Part shown: piece by piece, positions 9,546 through 17,794 of the stretch
Numbering within the stretch: the stretch's first letter is position 1
How the letters are laid out: every line of letters starts with the position of its first letter
DNA from: an uncultured Clostridia bacterium
Lineage (GTDB): Bacteria > Bacillota > Clostridia > TANB77 > CAG-508
Reading direction: 5' to 3'
DNA length: 64,000 bases
Assembly (NCBI GenBank): GCA_934183325.1
Contig: CAKPSH010000001.1
Coordinates: 1 to 64,000 of the forward strand
Position numbers and translations under genes: made by a program
Notes under the pieces: generated by a model
Told to the model about the DNA's origin: nothing
Database searches by the model: none
Seen by the model: the letters and a program-made list of their open reading frames with translations, nothing else

Positions 9546-10670
9546 TTAATATTTATAGTTATATTTAGCATGTGTACGATTATACATATACCTCTTAATC
9601 TTTGTAATAAATCTCCAGCTAATATAAAGTATAGCAATTATTATTAATGTAGATTTTGCTATTAGATAAAAAATATATCCCCATCTCGGTGTATGATTTT
9701 CGTTTTGCAACATTTCTGTATTAATTACTGAATTTAATAAATCATTGTTTATACTTTGCTTTTTTGTATTAGCCAGATTAATATAATAATCTGAATATTT
9801 TTCAAATCCATATTCAAATAAGTTTTTTGCATCAACAAATTTTGCTTGATTTCCAGTATTCCCAGCTGTAGATCCTAAGATTACTGCTATAAGTTCAACT
9901 CCATCTTTATTTGCCCCAGCTACTAAACAATTTTGTGCTGGATTTGTATAGCCTGTTTTTATTCCTGTTGCATACTCATAATAATGCTTAGATTTTGTAT
10001 CAATAAGATGATTTGAATTTTTTAAAACTCTATCACTTTCAGAATATACATTTGAAGATGGTAAAGTATATGTTGGTGTTGATACGATTTTTCTGAATAT
10101 TTCATTTTTCATTGCATACTGTGCAATTAATGCTAAATCATAAGAAGTTGTATACATATTGTTATCATGCACTCCATTTGGATTTGTAAAATTAGTATTT
10201 TTACATCCTATTTCTTTTGCCTTATTATTCATCATAGTTGCAAAATCAGAAATATTTCCACCAATATACTCCGCTAAGGCGTTTGCAGCATCATTTCCAG
10301 ATGGAACCAGTGTAGCATATAATAAATTTTCTACTGTTAATATTTCATTTGGCTGAAGACGTGCAACTGTATAACCACTTGGTACTGCTGAGATGGCTTT
10401 TTGACTTATAGTCACAGTATCTAATAAATTTGAATTTTCCAATGCCAATATTGCTGTCATTATCTTTACAGTACTTGCAGGATATCTTTGACTATATGCA
10501 TCTTTCTCATATAATATGTCTCCTGTTTCTTTTTCAATTAAAATTGCTGATGGTGCATAAACATCAATTTCCGTTGTTGCACTTCCATTTATTTCTGTTG
10601 CACATACAACACTTGGTAATATTAAATTAATTATCACAATTATATATATAATAAATTTTCTAACTTTCAT
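9546..10670 (-). CDS. D-alanyl-D-alanine carboxypeptidase (DacF-like)
   Basis: A penicillin-binding protein of peptidase family S11 that trims the terminal D-Ala of peptidoglycan stems outside the membrane. Starting at MKVRKFI (10670) gives 374 residues with a clean signal peptide ending near VVCA. The active-site motifs are all present: STVK (SxxK, nucleophile Ser), SGN and KTG (GIKTGYTNPAQN). A hydrophobic segment followed by basic residues near the C-terminus anchors it. An upstream in-frame ATG at 10781 would bury the signal peptide and is rejected. No strong ribosome-binding site is seen for either start. In Bacillus, dacF neighbours sporulation genes; here it flanks the surface island, with spoIIIA on the far side. 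Confidence 0.9.
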   Translation of the reverse strand: MKVRKFIIYIIVIINLILPSVVCATEINGSATTEIDVYAPSAILIEKETGDILYEKDAYSQRYPASTVKIMTAILALENSNLLDTVTISQKAISAVPSGYTVARLQPNEILTVENLLYATLVPSGNDAANALAEYIGGNISDFATMMNNKAKEIGCKNTNFTNPNGVHDNNMYTTSYDLALIAQYAMKNEIFRKIVSTPTYTLPSSNVYSESDRVLKNSNHLIDTKSKHYYEYATGIKTGYTNPAQNCLVAGANKDGVELIAVILGSTAGNTGNQAKFVDAKNLFEYGFEKYSDYYINLANTKKQSINNDLLNSVINTEMLQNENHTPRWGYIFYLIAKSTLIIIAILYISWRFITKIKRYMYNRTHAKYNYKY

Positions 10671-10820
10671 GTTTAATATGATACCATGATTGAGTAAAAA
10701 AATACAATAATTTTTATAAAATTTCACAAAATTTTCATGATAATTTTCGACAACAAAATCCTCATTTTTTAATTTTGTCAATTTATAAAAATAGCAACAA
10801 AGTTGAATAAAAATTTAAAT

Positions 10821-10849
10821 TTGACATATATTAAAAACTGTGCTAATAT
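10821..10849 (+). promoter_or_regulatory. Plus-strand promoter of repeat element A
   Basis: TTGACA at 10821-10826, a 17-nt spacer and TAATAT at 10844-10849. It would transcribe rightward into the hairpin at 10889-10918. No protein-coding gene follows. Confidence 0.75.
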
Positions 10850-10885
10850 TAAGTTAGCAATTGCAATAAAGAATTCAAAAGGATT

Positions 10886-11030
10886 AAAAAAAGACTAGGT
10901 GTCCAGACCTAGTCTTTTCTTTTGCTAATCATCAAATTGACTTAAAATTAAGTAAATCAAATATAATGCTAGCAATTTTAAGATTGAATTCAAAAGGATC
11001 TCCTCCTTCCTGCCTCTCAGCAAGTAGGCT
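10886..11030 (-). ncRNA. Putative small RNA, minus strand
   Basis: A consensus promoter at 11036-11064 points left and a strong terminator ends at 10886, predicting an RNA of about 145 nt with no convincing ORF. Its 5' part has an AAAGGA/TCCTTT closing helix around a purine-rich AGGAAGGAGGAGA stretch that resembles tandem Shine-Dalgarno sequences. The rest pairs within itself (UUGCUA/UAGCAA). I do not recognise the family. Confidence 0.5.
10889..10918. terminator. Bidirectional terminator in element A
   Basis: A 12-bp perfect stem (AAAAGACTAGGT and complement) with a 6-nt loop. Read on the minus strand, the stem runs into seven consecutive U; on the plus strand it is followed by TTTTCTTTT. 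It can end convergent transcripts from both promoters here. Confidence 0.8.
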
Positions 11031-11035
11031 CCTTT

Positions 11036-11064
11036 AATATAATACATTTGTTTGCTTTTGTCAA
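11036..11064 (-). promoter_or_regulatory. Minus-strand promoter of the putative small RNA
   Basis: Read on the minus strand: TTGACA (11059-11064), exactly 17 nt, TATATT (11036-11041). It lies downstream of the 1169-residue surface gene and points toward the hairpin at 10889-10918. Confidence 0.75.
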
Positions 11065-11083
11065 CACTACAATTATTAAGAAC

Positions 11084-11124
11084 AACAACACATTCTACTT
11101 TTTGACCGAAGGGAATGTGTTGTT
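11084..11124 (-). terminator. Terminator of the 1169-residue surface gene
   Basis: Perfect 12-bp arms AACAACACATTC and GAATGTGTTGTT with a 17-nt loop directly after the stop at 11132. It marks the left end of the surface island's coding part. Confidence 0.65.
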
Positions 11125-11131
11125 ATTACTT

Positions 11132-14100
11132 CTATTTCTCTGGAGTATCAACTACCACAAAATTTGCATAATTTTCTGTTCTTTTATTTCCATACTTATC
11201 ATATAATTCAAATTTTATTCTATATGTTCCTTCTTTTATATCTTCTGCAAATTTTACTGTTATTACATTTGACTTTTCTGTATCTGTTGTCGCAAAACTT
11301 GTTTCTCCTGTACAAATAATTTTTTTAGAATTACTTGTAGATGTATAATCGAATTTACCTGTCTTTTCTAATGTTATTATTGTTACATAAGGCTCCTCTA
11401 ACTCATTTGTCCCTTTACATTTTACTGTTATATTTCGTGTCTCATTCTTTCCCTTTGTTATTAATTGTAACTTATCTTCTGGTATATTACTATCATTTTC
11501 TATTTCAACATTTAAACCATATTTTCCATCAGTATCTGTTATTACTAATGTTGCTTCAGACCATCCTGCAATATTTCCTGCAATTAAATTATCTTCTGAA
11601 AATCTATATTCAAATACTAATTTATATTGTCCTTCACTTAGTTCATTTTGCTCTAATACATTGGTCATATCTAATTGAAAACTTAAATTATAGCTTGTTC
11701 CTGTATCTGTGCAATTGTCTAAAAATTTTGCATCAACACTTCCATTTATTAGTTCATACTCAATGTTATTAACTTTTATTTTTGCTCCATTTGGTATATC
11801 TACCCTTTTGTTTTTGCTATCATATAATTTCACTGCTCCGTACAGTGCTTTTCCTTCTCCTCCATAAGTTTTTACAGTTCCATTTGCATTAATATTTATG
11901 GTTTCATTTGCTTCATACTTTTCTCTTTCTGTTTTTAAATTATTAGGTGTAAATACTACTTGAGCTATGTTAATTTTATTTGTATTCTCTTTTTGCTCAT
12001 CTCCTATCAATGTTCCACTGTCTTTTATATTTATAATTGGATAATAAGTTCCTGCTTCAATTTTACCATTGTTCTCAATGATATTTGCAAAGCTTACTAT
12101 AAATCTATATTCTTCACTATATTTATATAAAGTGTTTCCTGTTACTTCATTTTGTTGCTCTGTTACACCAGTTACTTTTTGTAAATTTTTTACTGATATA
12201 TAATTTTCTCCATTATCATTTTTGAAAAGTGATAAATCAATTCCATCTGTATTATTATCAGCTACATATGTATATTTTGTTCCAGCATTTATCATCAAAA
12301 GTTCTGTTCCTTTTGGAATTGTATATACATTTCCTTCATTATCTTTAAGAACAAATTCTCTTGTTATATTTGCATATTTGTTTGGCTTTGTAGTGTCTTT
12401 GTAAAATTCATAGTTTATTTTTATTTCATTCGTAAAACTATCAATTTCTAGAATACTTATATTATCTGCTAAGCTTCCTTCCTTTGAACTAAGCTCTTCA
12501 CTGTATACCTTATCTTTTACACTTGTAGATTTTACCTCTGCAAAATTTGAAATTTCTACACTGTCTGATAAATAATAATATGAATAATCTCCTTGGCTAG
12601 CCATTATTGTATAATTACTTTCTCCACTTATGACTTCTTCACTTTTTATTTCAATATTTGATTTTTCATCAGTACTCAATGTTGATATTGTTTCACTTAT
12701 CTTTGATTTTGTTTTACTGCTTCCTCCAACTTTTATATATGGATGATCAATTCCACCTTTTATTACATTATTACCATCAATAAAAACTGGATTTAATACT
12801 AGTTTAGTTGTTCCTAAAATGTCTCCTTCTACTGTTAAACAAATATCACTATCTAAATATAGCTCTCCTCCTCCAGTAAAATTTTCTAAAATTTTAGAGT
12901 TAGTGGATAATTTTAATCCGCTTCCTTCTAATACTGATAAATTTTCTATATTAGTTATCTCATCTGTTTTACCATTTTCATTTTTGCTTTCTAATATTAC
13001 ATGACTATTTTTTATTATTACATTTTTCCAATTATCAATCTGTCCTATTTTTTTATATCTAGCATTATCTATTTTTGTTCCAAAATTATCTATTACTAAA
13101 TTAATATTTCCACTTGCTATTCCAGAGCCTTTTTTTCCTAATGCAACACCTATATTTCCTCCATATACTTTAACATTAACATTTCCTACTTCATCTTTGC
13201 TTGCAATAATCTTTTTATCCTCTATTCCATGTAAAGTTGTAATTTTACCTCCAGATATAAATATGTTTACATTTCCTTTTATATTTGCATTTGAAGTTCC
13301 TGATATTTTTTCAATTATTCCTCCAGTAATGTTTACTGTTGGTGGATTTTCAATTATTGCATTACTCTCTTTTATAATATTTTCATACCCTATTGTTAAC
13401 TTATCAATTTCTGCGATTCCTCCAACTTGTATTAAACTTTCACTACTTAAATTTGTAATTTCATCTTCATTCTTTGCTACCATTGGATTCCATTTTCCTG
13501 CATTTAATTTAACTTTTGATAAATTTCTATAAAATAAATTTATAGTTTTGTTTTCTGTGCTCACAGTTTCCGTTACTTCAAATCTTCCATTTGAATAAAA
13601 TCCAAGGTCTATAATATGTGAATATGTAGATTTATTAACTTCTGTTCCATGAATTACATCTATATTAGCACTTGGTAATGATTTTAAATTAATATTATCA
13701 AATCTCAATGAAGAATAACTATTCAACTCTTTAGTTGGTGCAGCTAAATATAAATTATACTTTACATTACTATTACTTGTGATTGTTACTGGTTTATAAT
13801 TACTTTTGTTATATCCTAAATTTTCTGAACTATAATTTTTATATGTTCCCTCATTATCTGATACATATTCTTGTCCTGCTTTATTATAATTTACTTCATA
13901 CAAATCTCCACATAAAACAAATATTGTATCATAAACATCTTTTGAAGCATCTTCATTTATCAATTCATATGCTCTTTTTAGTGTAGCAACTGCATCATTT
14001 TCGCTTGTTCCAAAATTATCATCAGAACTTTTTTCTTCCTCCTGCTCTGTGGAAGCATTCGTTCCTTTTTCAAATATATGATATTCATCATAATACATCT

Positions 14101-14641
14101 TATCATAAGGACTTCTTACGTAAATTGCTTTTCCATAAATTGCAGTTACTTCTATTGCAGTTACTCCATCTGGAACTACATACCAACCATTTTGTGCATA
14201 TATTTTATCTATATCTTTTACTGCATCTGTTGTATTTGAGTAATCGTTATTCTCTGGTTTTATATATTCTTTTATTTTCTTTCCGTCATAAGTAACACTT
14301 GTTACTTTCCAACCAGTTAATATCTTTTCAAATGTATGTCCATTTTCCTCGACTGTGCCCCCTTCAAATTTAATAGCCTTGTTATCTGAAGTAGTATCAC
14401 CATTTTTATACAGTACAATTTTTCTATTTGTATAATCATTGTCTCCCTGTGTTTGTTCATCTAAAATTTTTTGAGTTGTTGTTATACTTTTTCCTGTTCC
14501 ATCTCCAGATTTATAAGATACATCTAATGTAATTGGTAAACTTGCCTTAGATTTAGGCACTAAACCTTTTACTGCCATGATTACAATAGTAAATACAATT
14601 AATGTGATTATAATTCTTAATAAATTTTTTTTCTTCTTCAT
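11132..14641 (-). CDS. Large secreted surface protein, unknown function
   Basis: A 1169-residue protein with a Lys-rich start and one membrane segment (about residues 8-27), followed by a long extracellular part. The first 200 residues are adhesin-like. About 300-650 contain many short beta-strand repeats with Gly turns (for example PTVNITGGIIEKISG), suggestive of a beta-helix. About 850-1169 look like two immunoglobulin-like modules rich in Lys, Asn and Thr. No LPxTG sorting signal is present, so the N-terminal segment may anchor it. The start has AAGGAG. It is the most downstream gene of the surface island, 51 nt after the small membrane protein at 14693. Function not recognised; a role in adhesion is inference. 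Confidence 0.75.
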   Translation of the reverse strand: MKKKKNLLRIIITLIVFTIVIMAVKGLVPKSKASLPITLDVSYKSGDGTGKSITTTQKILDEQTQGDNDYTNRKIVLYKNGDTTSDNKAIKFEGGTVEENGHTFEKILTGWKVTSVTYDGKKIKEYIKPENNDYSNTTDAVKDIDKIYAQNGWYVVPDGVTAIEVTAIYGKAIYVRSPYDKMYYDEYHIFEKGTNASTEQEEEKSSDDNFGTSENDAVATLKRAYELINEDASKDVYDTIFVLCGDLYEVNYNKAGQEYVSDNEGTYKNYSSENLGYNKSNYKPVTITSNSNVKYNLYLAAPTKELNSYSSLRFDNINLKSLPSANIDVIHGTEVNKSTYSHIIDLGFYSNGRFEVTETVSTENKTINLFYRNLSKVKLNAGKWNPMVAKNEDEITNLSSESLIQVGGIAEIDKLTIGYENIIKESNAIIENPPTVNITGGIIEKISGTSNANIKGNVNIFISGGKITTLHGIEDKKIIASKDEVGNVNVKVYGGNIGVALGKKGSGIASGNINLVIDNFGTKIDNARYKKIGQIDNWKNVIIKNSHVILESKNENGKTDEITNIENLSVLEGSGLKLSTNSKILENFTGGGELYLDSDICLTVEGDILGTTKLVLNPVFIDGNNVIKGGIDHPYIKVGGSSKTKSKISETISTLSTDEKSNIEIKSEEVISGESNYTIMASQGDYSYYYLSDSVEISNFAEVKSTSVKDKVYSEELSSKEGSLADNISILEIDSFTNEIKINYEFYKDTTKPNKYANITREFVLKDNEGNVYTIPKGTELLMINAGTKYTYVADNNTDGIDLSLFKNDNGENYISVKNLQKVTGVTEQQNEVTGNTLYKYSEEYRFIVSFANIIENNGKIEAGTYYPIINIKDSGTLIGDEQKENTNKINIAQVVFTPNNLKTEREKYEANETININANGTVKTYGGEGKALYGAVKLYDSKNKRVDIPNGAKIKVNNIEYELINGSVDAKFLDNCTDTGTSYNLSFQLDMTNVLEQNELSEGQYKLVFEYRFSEDNLIAGNIAGWSEATLVITDTDGKYGLNVEIENDSNIPEDKLQLITKGKNETRNITVKCKGTNELEEPYVTIITLEKTGKFDYTSTSNSKKIICTGETSFATTDTEKSNVITVKFAEDIKEGTYRIKFELYDKYGNKRTENYANFVVVDTPEK

Positions 14642-14692
14642 TTTTTTCTCCTTATTAATTCAAAGGTATTCATTTTTTACATTTGTTTATTA

Positions 14693-15199
14693 TTAATCTT
14701 CTGTTACCTTAAAATCATATGCTTTTATATAATTAGAAGTTGTAGAAGCATTTAATTGCGTTGTTTTTCCTGATTCTATTTCACTAATAAATGCTGTCAT
14801 GCTTGAAATTTCATTACCATTTTCATCTAACAATGTTATTGTTAATTTTTTAAATCCTGTTTTTTCTTCATTTTTATTAGTGACATCTGCTAAAAGTGTT
14901 GTCATTCCATCTTTTTCTGTAAGTTGAATATTTGAAATGAGTAATCCATTTACTAATTTGGCTTCATTTAATTTTGAACTCTTATTTACTTTTATTCCAT
15001 CTTCTGTTTCTTCAATATAAGAATCTTCTTTTTTATCTTCAACCCTCTTGTTATCCTTATTAACAATAAGAACAACAACCGCTATCAAAATAAGTACTAT
15101 TATTATAAAAACAATTATTTTTTTGTTTTTCTTTTTTCTTTTAGTTTCTTTCTTATTTTGTTTCTTTTGTTCTTCCTTTTTTATATCCTGTTTTTCCAA
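14693..15199 (-). CDS. Single-pass membrane protein with FxLYD-like domain
   Basis: 168 residues: a highly basic cytoplasmic N-terminus, one membrane segment (about residues 28-46), an acidic spacer, then an extracellular beta domain of about 95 residues (NGLLISNIQLTEKDG, LLADVTNKN, FVSEI-like strand). The latter resembles FxLYD-type domains found on Firmicute surfaces. The start is TTG with GGAGG 8 nt upstream; no suitable ATG exists. It lies between the DGR and the 1169-residue surface protein and probably belongs to the same surface system. Function unknown. Confidence 0.7.
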   Translation of the reverse strand: MEKQDIKKEEQKKQNKKETKRKKKNKKIIVFIIIVLILIAVVVLIVNKDNKRVEDKKEDSYIEETEDGIKVNKSSKLNEAKLVNGLLISNIQLTEKDGMTTLLADVTNKNEEKTGFKKLTITLLDENGNEISSMTAFISEIESGKTTQLNASTTSNYIKAYDFKVTED

Positions 15200-15219
15200 C
15201 TTACTTTCCTCCTTAACTT

Positions 15220-15471
15220 TTATTTAATAACAAAAATATCATTAACTAATATTTCTAATTTGCTATTTAACTTTCCCTGCATTATAACAACATTGTCTTT
15301 TTCTAATTTTCTATAACATGTATCTGCAATTTTATCGTAAGCTTTTGCTTTTAAAATTGTTCCATTTTCTAATTTTAATTTAAATCTAGTTATTGAGTTG
15401 TGTCTACCTCCAAAAGCAAACTTAAACTCAATCTCTTCAATAATTGTTCCTAGTAAAATACATATATTCAT
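15220..15471 (-). CDS. Small OB-fold (SSB-like) protein
   Basis: From the ATG at 15471 (MNICILLG) the product is 83 residues. The pattern resembles a minimal OB-fold of the SSB/PriB type: ILLGTIIEEIEFKF, then TRFKLKLENGTILKAKAYDK, then VIMQGKLNSKLEILVNDIFV. No acidic SSB tail is present. Upstream in-frame ATGs at 15480 and 15519 are possible and none has a good ribosome-binding site. It lies between the DGR template repeat and surface genes, so a role handling the single-stranded DGR cDNA is conceivable but only inference. Confidence 0.6.
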   Translation of the reverse strand: MNICILLGTIIEEIEFKFAFGGRHNSITRFKLKLENGTILKAKAYDKIADTCYRKLEKDNVVIMQGKLNSKLEILVNDIFVIK

Positions 15472-15634
15472 AATATCCATCTTTCGCAAAATACATATAT
15501 TCACATAAACTACTAACATATATTTTGCTGTTTCATTTTTACCTTAGTTACACATTAAGGAAGGAATAAATCTCTTTAATACTAATACTTTGCTGTATGT
15601 ATTCCTTAAAATACATAATCTGAAATGGTATTAG

Positions 15635-15766
15635 AGTGTGAGACGAGAGCCGATATTGTTGTTGGTGTTAGTAGGGTTGTTGTTGTTGCGATTGACCGCG
15701 GTATTAGTATCATCGGTATTGTAATTGCCACCACGATTAGTACGGTACGCAGAAGAATTCGCCTCT
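15635..15766 (-). repeat. DGR template repeat (TR)
   Basis: This 132-nt segment lies 100 nt beyond the reverse transcriptase stop and matches 17808-17939 except at 15 positions, every one an adenine on the minus strand of this copy. Read in the target frame it encodes runs of Asn codons (AAC/AAT). The first 40 nt and the last 20 nt (minus strand) are identical to the variable repeat. Confidence 0.97.
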
Positions 15767-15866
15767 TCGATTTATCCCTATATATTTAATTGTGTCATAT
15801 AATGTTCGTATCATTTTTATATAAAATTAAACACTTATAACTTTTTTTATTTTTCTATTAAGACTA

Positions 15867-16883
15867 TTACCGTTTTTCCAAGTAAAATAATTTATTAGAT
15901 AAGTTATATATATTTGCCCATTTAGCATATCCAATATGTCCTGCTAGTTGCTTTTTAGCTTCTTTACTGCTCATTTCTCCACCTTTTACTTTAACTTGTA
16001 ATTTCTTTATTTTTAATTTTAGTTTTCTTTTTCCACCATCTCTTATTTTCATCCTGTATTCATTAATTTTATATCCACAAAAATTTACACCTTGTTTTCC
16101 TTTAAAAATTTGTGTTTTATCATTTAATTCTAGCTCTAATTTTTCCTTTAAAAATTTTCGTATTAATTCTAAAAGTCTTTTTGCCTCTTCTTTGGTTTGA
16201 ACAATTAAAATACTATCATCTAAATATCTAACATAGTATTTTACTTTGAGTTCTTTTTTTATATATTGATCAACCTCATTCAAATATATATTAGCAAAAA
16301 TTTGACTTGTATAATTTCCAATTTCTATACCTTTATCTCTCTTTTGTGCATATAAAATTTCATTTATTAACCAAATTAATTTATAGTCTTTTATTTTTCT
16401 TTTTAAAATATTTATTAAAATCTGTTTATCTATACTATTAAAATAATGAGCTACATCTGTTTTCAAAATATAATAATCATTCCATTTAAGCTTAGCTTTT
16501 TTCATATAATCTTGTACACAAAAAGCTGCTCTATGTACACCTTTTCCCTTTAAGCACGCAAACGATGTTGGAATAAATTGAGTTACAAAACCTTTAATCA
16601 AAAAGTTGTTAACTAACCAGGTATGAACAATTCTATCTATATATCTAGACTTTTCTATTTTTCGTAACTTTGGCTCTGTAACATAAAATTCAACATATCC
16701 TCCATGTTTATAAGTACCATTTTTTAATTGTTTATATAGCCACATAATATATTCTTCTTGTTTTAAATTAAATTTTATTAACTCAGGCTTTCTGTTTTTT
16801 CCTCGTCTTGCACTATTATGTGCTTCTAATAATTTTTCATAAGTCAAGTATTTATCAAATTGATTTCGTATTGTTTTTGGCAT
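15867..16883 (-). CDS. DGR reverse transcriptase
   Basis: Copies template-repeat RNA into mutagenised cDNA. The 338-residue protein has RT motif 3 (LKTDVAHYFNSID, catalytic Asp), the DGR-type IGNYTSQIFAN motif (SQ in place of the SP of retroviral and group II enzymes) and the catalytic VRYLDDSILIV box. It lacks the maturase and endonuclease domains of group II introns; the length is typical for DGR enzymes. The ATG at 16883 has GGAGGA about 12 nt upstream, and its first 29 nt overlap the 3' end of avd. The template repeat follows 100 nt downstream. Confidence 0.95.
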   Translation of the reverse strand: MPKTIRNQFDKYLTYEKLLEAHNSARRGKNRKPELIKFNLKQEEYIMWLYKQLKNGTYKHGGYVEFYVTEPKLRKIEKSRYIDRIVHTWLVNNFLIKGFVTQFIPTSFACLKGKGVHRAAFCVQDYMKKAKLKWNDYYILKTDVAHYFNSIDKQILINILKRKIKDYKLIWLINEILYAQKRDKGIEIGNYTSQIFANIYLNEVDQYIKKELKVKYYVRYLDDSILIVQTKEEAKRLLELIRKFLKEKLELELNDKTQIFKGKQGVNFCGYKINEYRMKIRDGGKRKLKLKIKKLQVKVKGGEMSSKEAKKQLAGHIGYAKWANIYNLSNKLFYLEKR

Positions 16884-17223
16884 AATATTTTATTAGTCCT
16901 CCTAATATTTTCCCTGTTTCATATATTTGCCCCATTGCCGTATTGAACTTCTTGATATCAATCCAAACAAACTTCTTCATAATTCTTAAAAGAATTCTTT
17001 GTGTATTTAGTTTTGCATCAATTCTATTTAAATACATTAATCTTTGTGATTTTGGTAATTTTGAAATATACATTATATCTTCAAGAGTTGAATACATTAC
17101 CTGTTTAAAATCTGTTCCTATACTAAACCTCTCTGTTCTAGGTAATTTTACTAATGTTTGTAGCATGTACTCCATGTAACTTTCGTATACTGGAATCAGT
17201 TGTAATTCATTTTCACTATTCAT
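16855..17223 (-). CDS. avd: DGR accessory variability determinant (Avd)
   Basis: A 122-residue, all-helical, basic protein of the Avd four-helix-bundle family; Avd forms a pentameric barrel that binds the reverse transcriptase and template RNA. Supporting features are length, position directly before the reverse transcriptase, and helix patterns such as YMEYMLQTLVKLPRTERF and GQIYETGKILGGLIKYYA. The ATG at 17223 overlaps the end of the MutS-like gene by 8 nt, so the three DGR genes are translationally coupled. Confidence 0.88.
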   Translation of the reverse strand: MNSENELQLIPVYESYMEYMLQTLVKLPRTERFSIGTDFKQVMYSTLEDIMYISKLPKSQRLMYLNRIDAKLNTQRILLRIMKKFVWIDIKKFNTAMGQIYETGKILGGLIKYYAKNNTKSI

Positions 17224-17623
17224 ATATCTTACCTATTTCAACCTTTGCACTTTCTAAAAATTCATAAGCTTGTTTAAATGTTATATTATTCAAATCCATT
17301 TCTTTAATGTCTTGTATTATTTTCTTTATTTTACAATTATTCATATAGTCGCTGTAATTTTCAATTTTTGAATAATCACCATCTACGATTTCAAATTGTA
17401 GATTTCTATTATTTAACTGTTCTATATAGAATTCTAGTCTTGATATAGGGAAACCACATTTATTAACTTGTTCATTTAATTTTGTTTGCTTAAATCCAAA
17501 AATTTCAGATAATTTCTCGCAATCTTTGTCTAACGCAATATAAAACATTCCACTTTTAAATAAATATATTTTCTCTTTATCTTCATTTTTCAAATTTAAG
17601 TATGATTTATATAATTTACTCAT
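17216..17623 (-). CDS. MutS domain I-like DGR accessory protein (MSL)
   Basis: 135 residues from the ATG at 17623, preceded by AAAGGAAT. The pattern YKSYLNLKNEDKEKIYLFKSG, then FYIALDKDCEKLSEIFGF, then CGFPISRLEFYIEQLN parallels MutS domain I (mismatch-binding; the FxE-bearing loop region is LFKSGMFYIAL here). No clamp or ATPase domain is present. MutS-like (MSL) accessory genes have been described in a subset of DGRs. A role in tolerating or steering the mismatched cDNA:DNA heteroduplex is inference. Canonical MutS has Phe-x-Glu at the mismatch; here the equivalent segment lacks the Glu. Confidence 0.75.
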   Translation of the reverse strand: MSKLYKSYLNLKNEDKEKIYLFKSGMFYIALDKDCEKLSEIFGFKQTKLNEQVNKCGFPISRLEFYIEQLNNRNLQFEIVDGDYSKIENYSDYMNNCKIKKIIQDIKEMDLNNITFKQAYEFLESAKVEIGKIYE

Positions 17624-17665
17624 TTTTATTCCTTTCAAAATCACATCTTCACATTCGAGCAAAAT

Positions 17666-17701
17666 GCGGACCTATATATTTTTAAATATTATTATGTCCG
17701 C
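17666..17701 (-). terminator. Hairpin between giant gene and DGR genes
   Basis: GCGGAC/GTCCGC arms around an AT-rich loop with further pairing, between the giant gene stop and the MSL start. It could attenuate transcription into the DGR genes. Confidence 0.45.
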
Positions 17702-17794
17702 TTTTGTTCGTTATTGAATTTTTTCTTAACTTCTAATACTCAACTTAACCCTTTTGCTCAACTCATTTATATGTATCGCAATTAGTGGTCAGTG

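Larger units (their letters stand above)
10821..10960 (+). repeat. Flanking element A (direct repeat of 30179-30317)
   Basis: About 140 bp align end to end with element B at 30179-30317. Shared parts are the TTGACA promoter, AGCAATTGCAATAAA, the hairpin core AAGACTAGGT/ACCTAGTCTT and a terminal TTAAAATTAAGTAAATCA. Stem sequences outside the core differ but remain largely paired. A and B have the same orientation and bracket the 11.1-30.0 kb surface island. Confidence 0.75.

Noticed and set aside
10990..11035. TPP-riboswitch-like CTGAGA in the minus-strand RNA
   Set aside because: Only the hexamer and a purine stretch fit; the rest of the TPP core is absent and no thiamine gene is nearby.
15700..15766. 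TR read as a coding gene
   Set aside because: TR is open in the target frame but has no start codon or ribosome-binding site; its Asn-rich reading is explained by its role as template.
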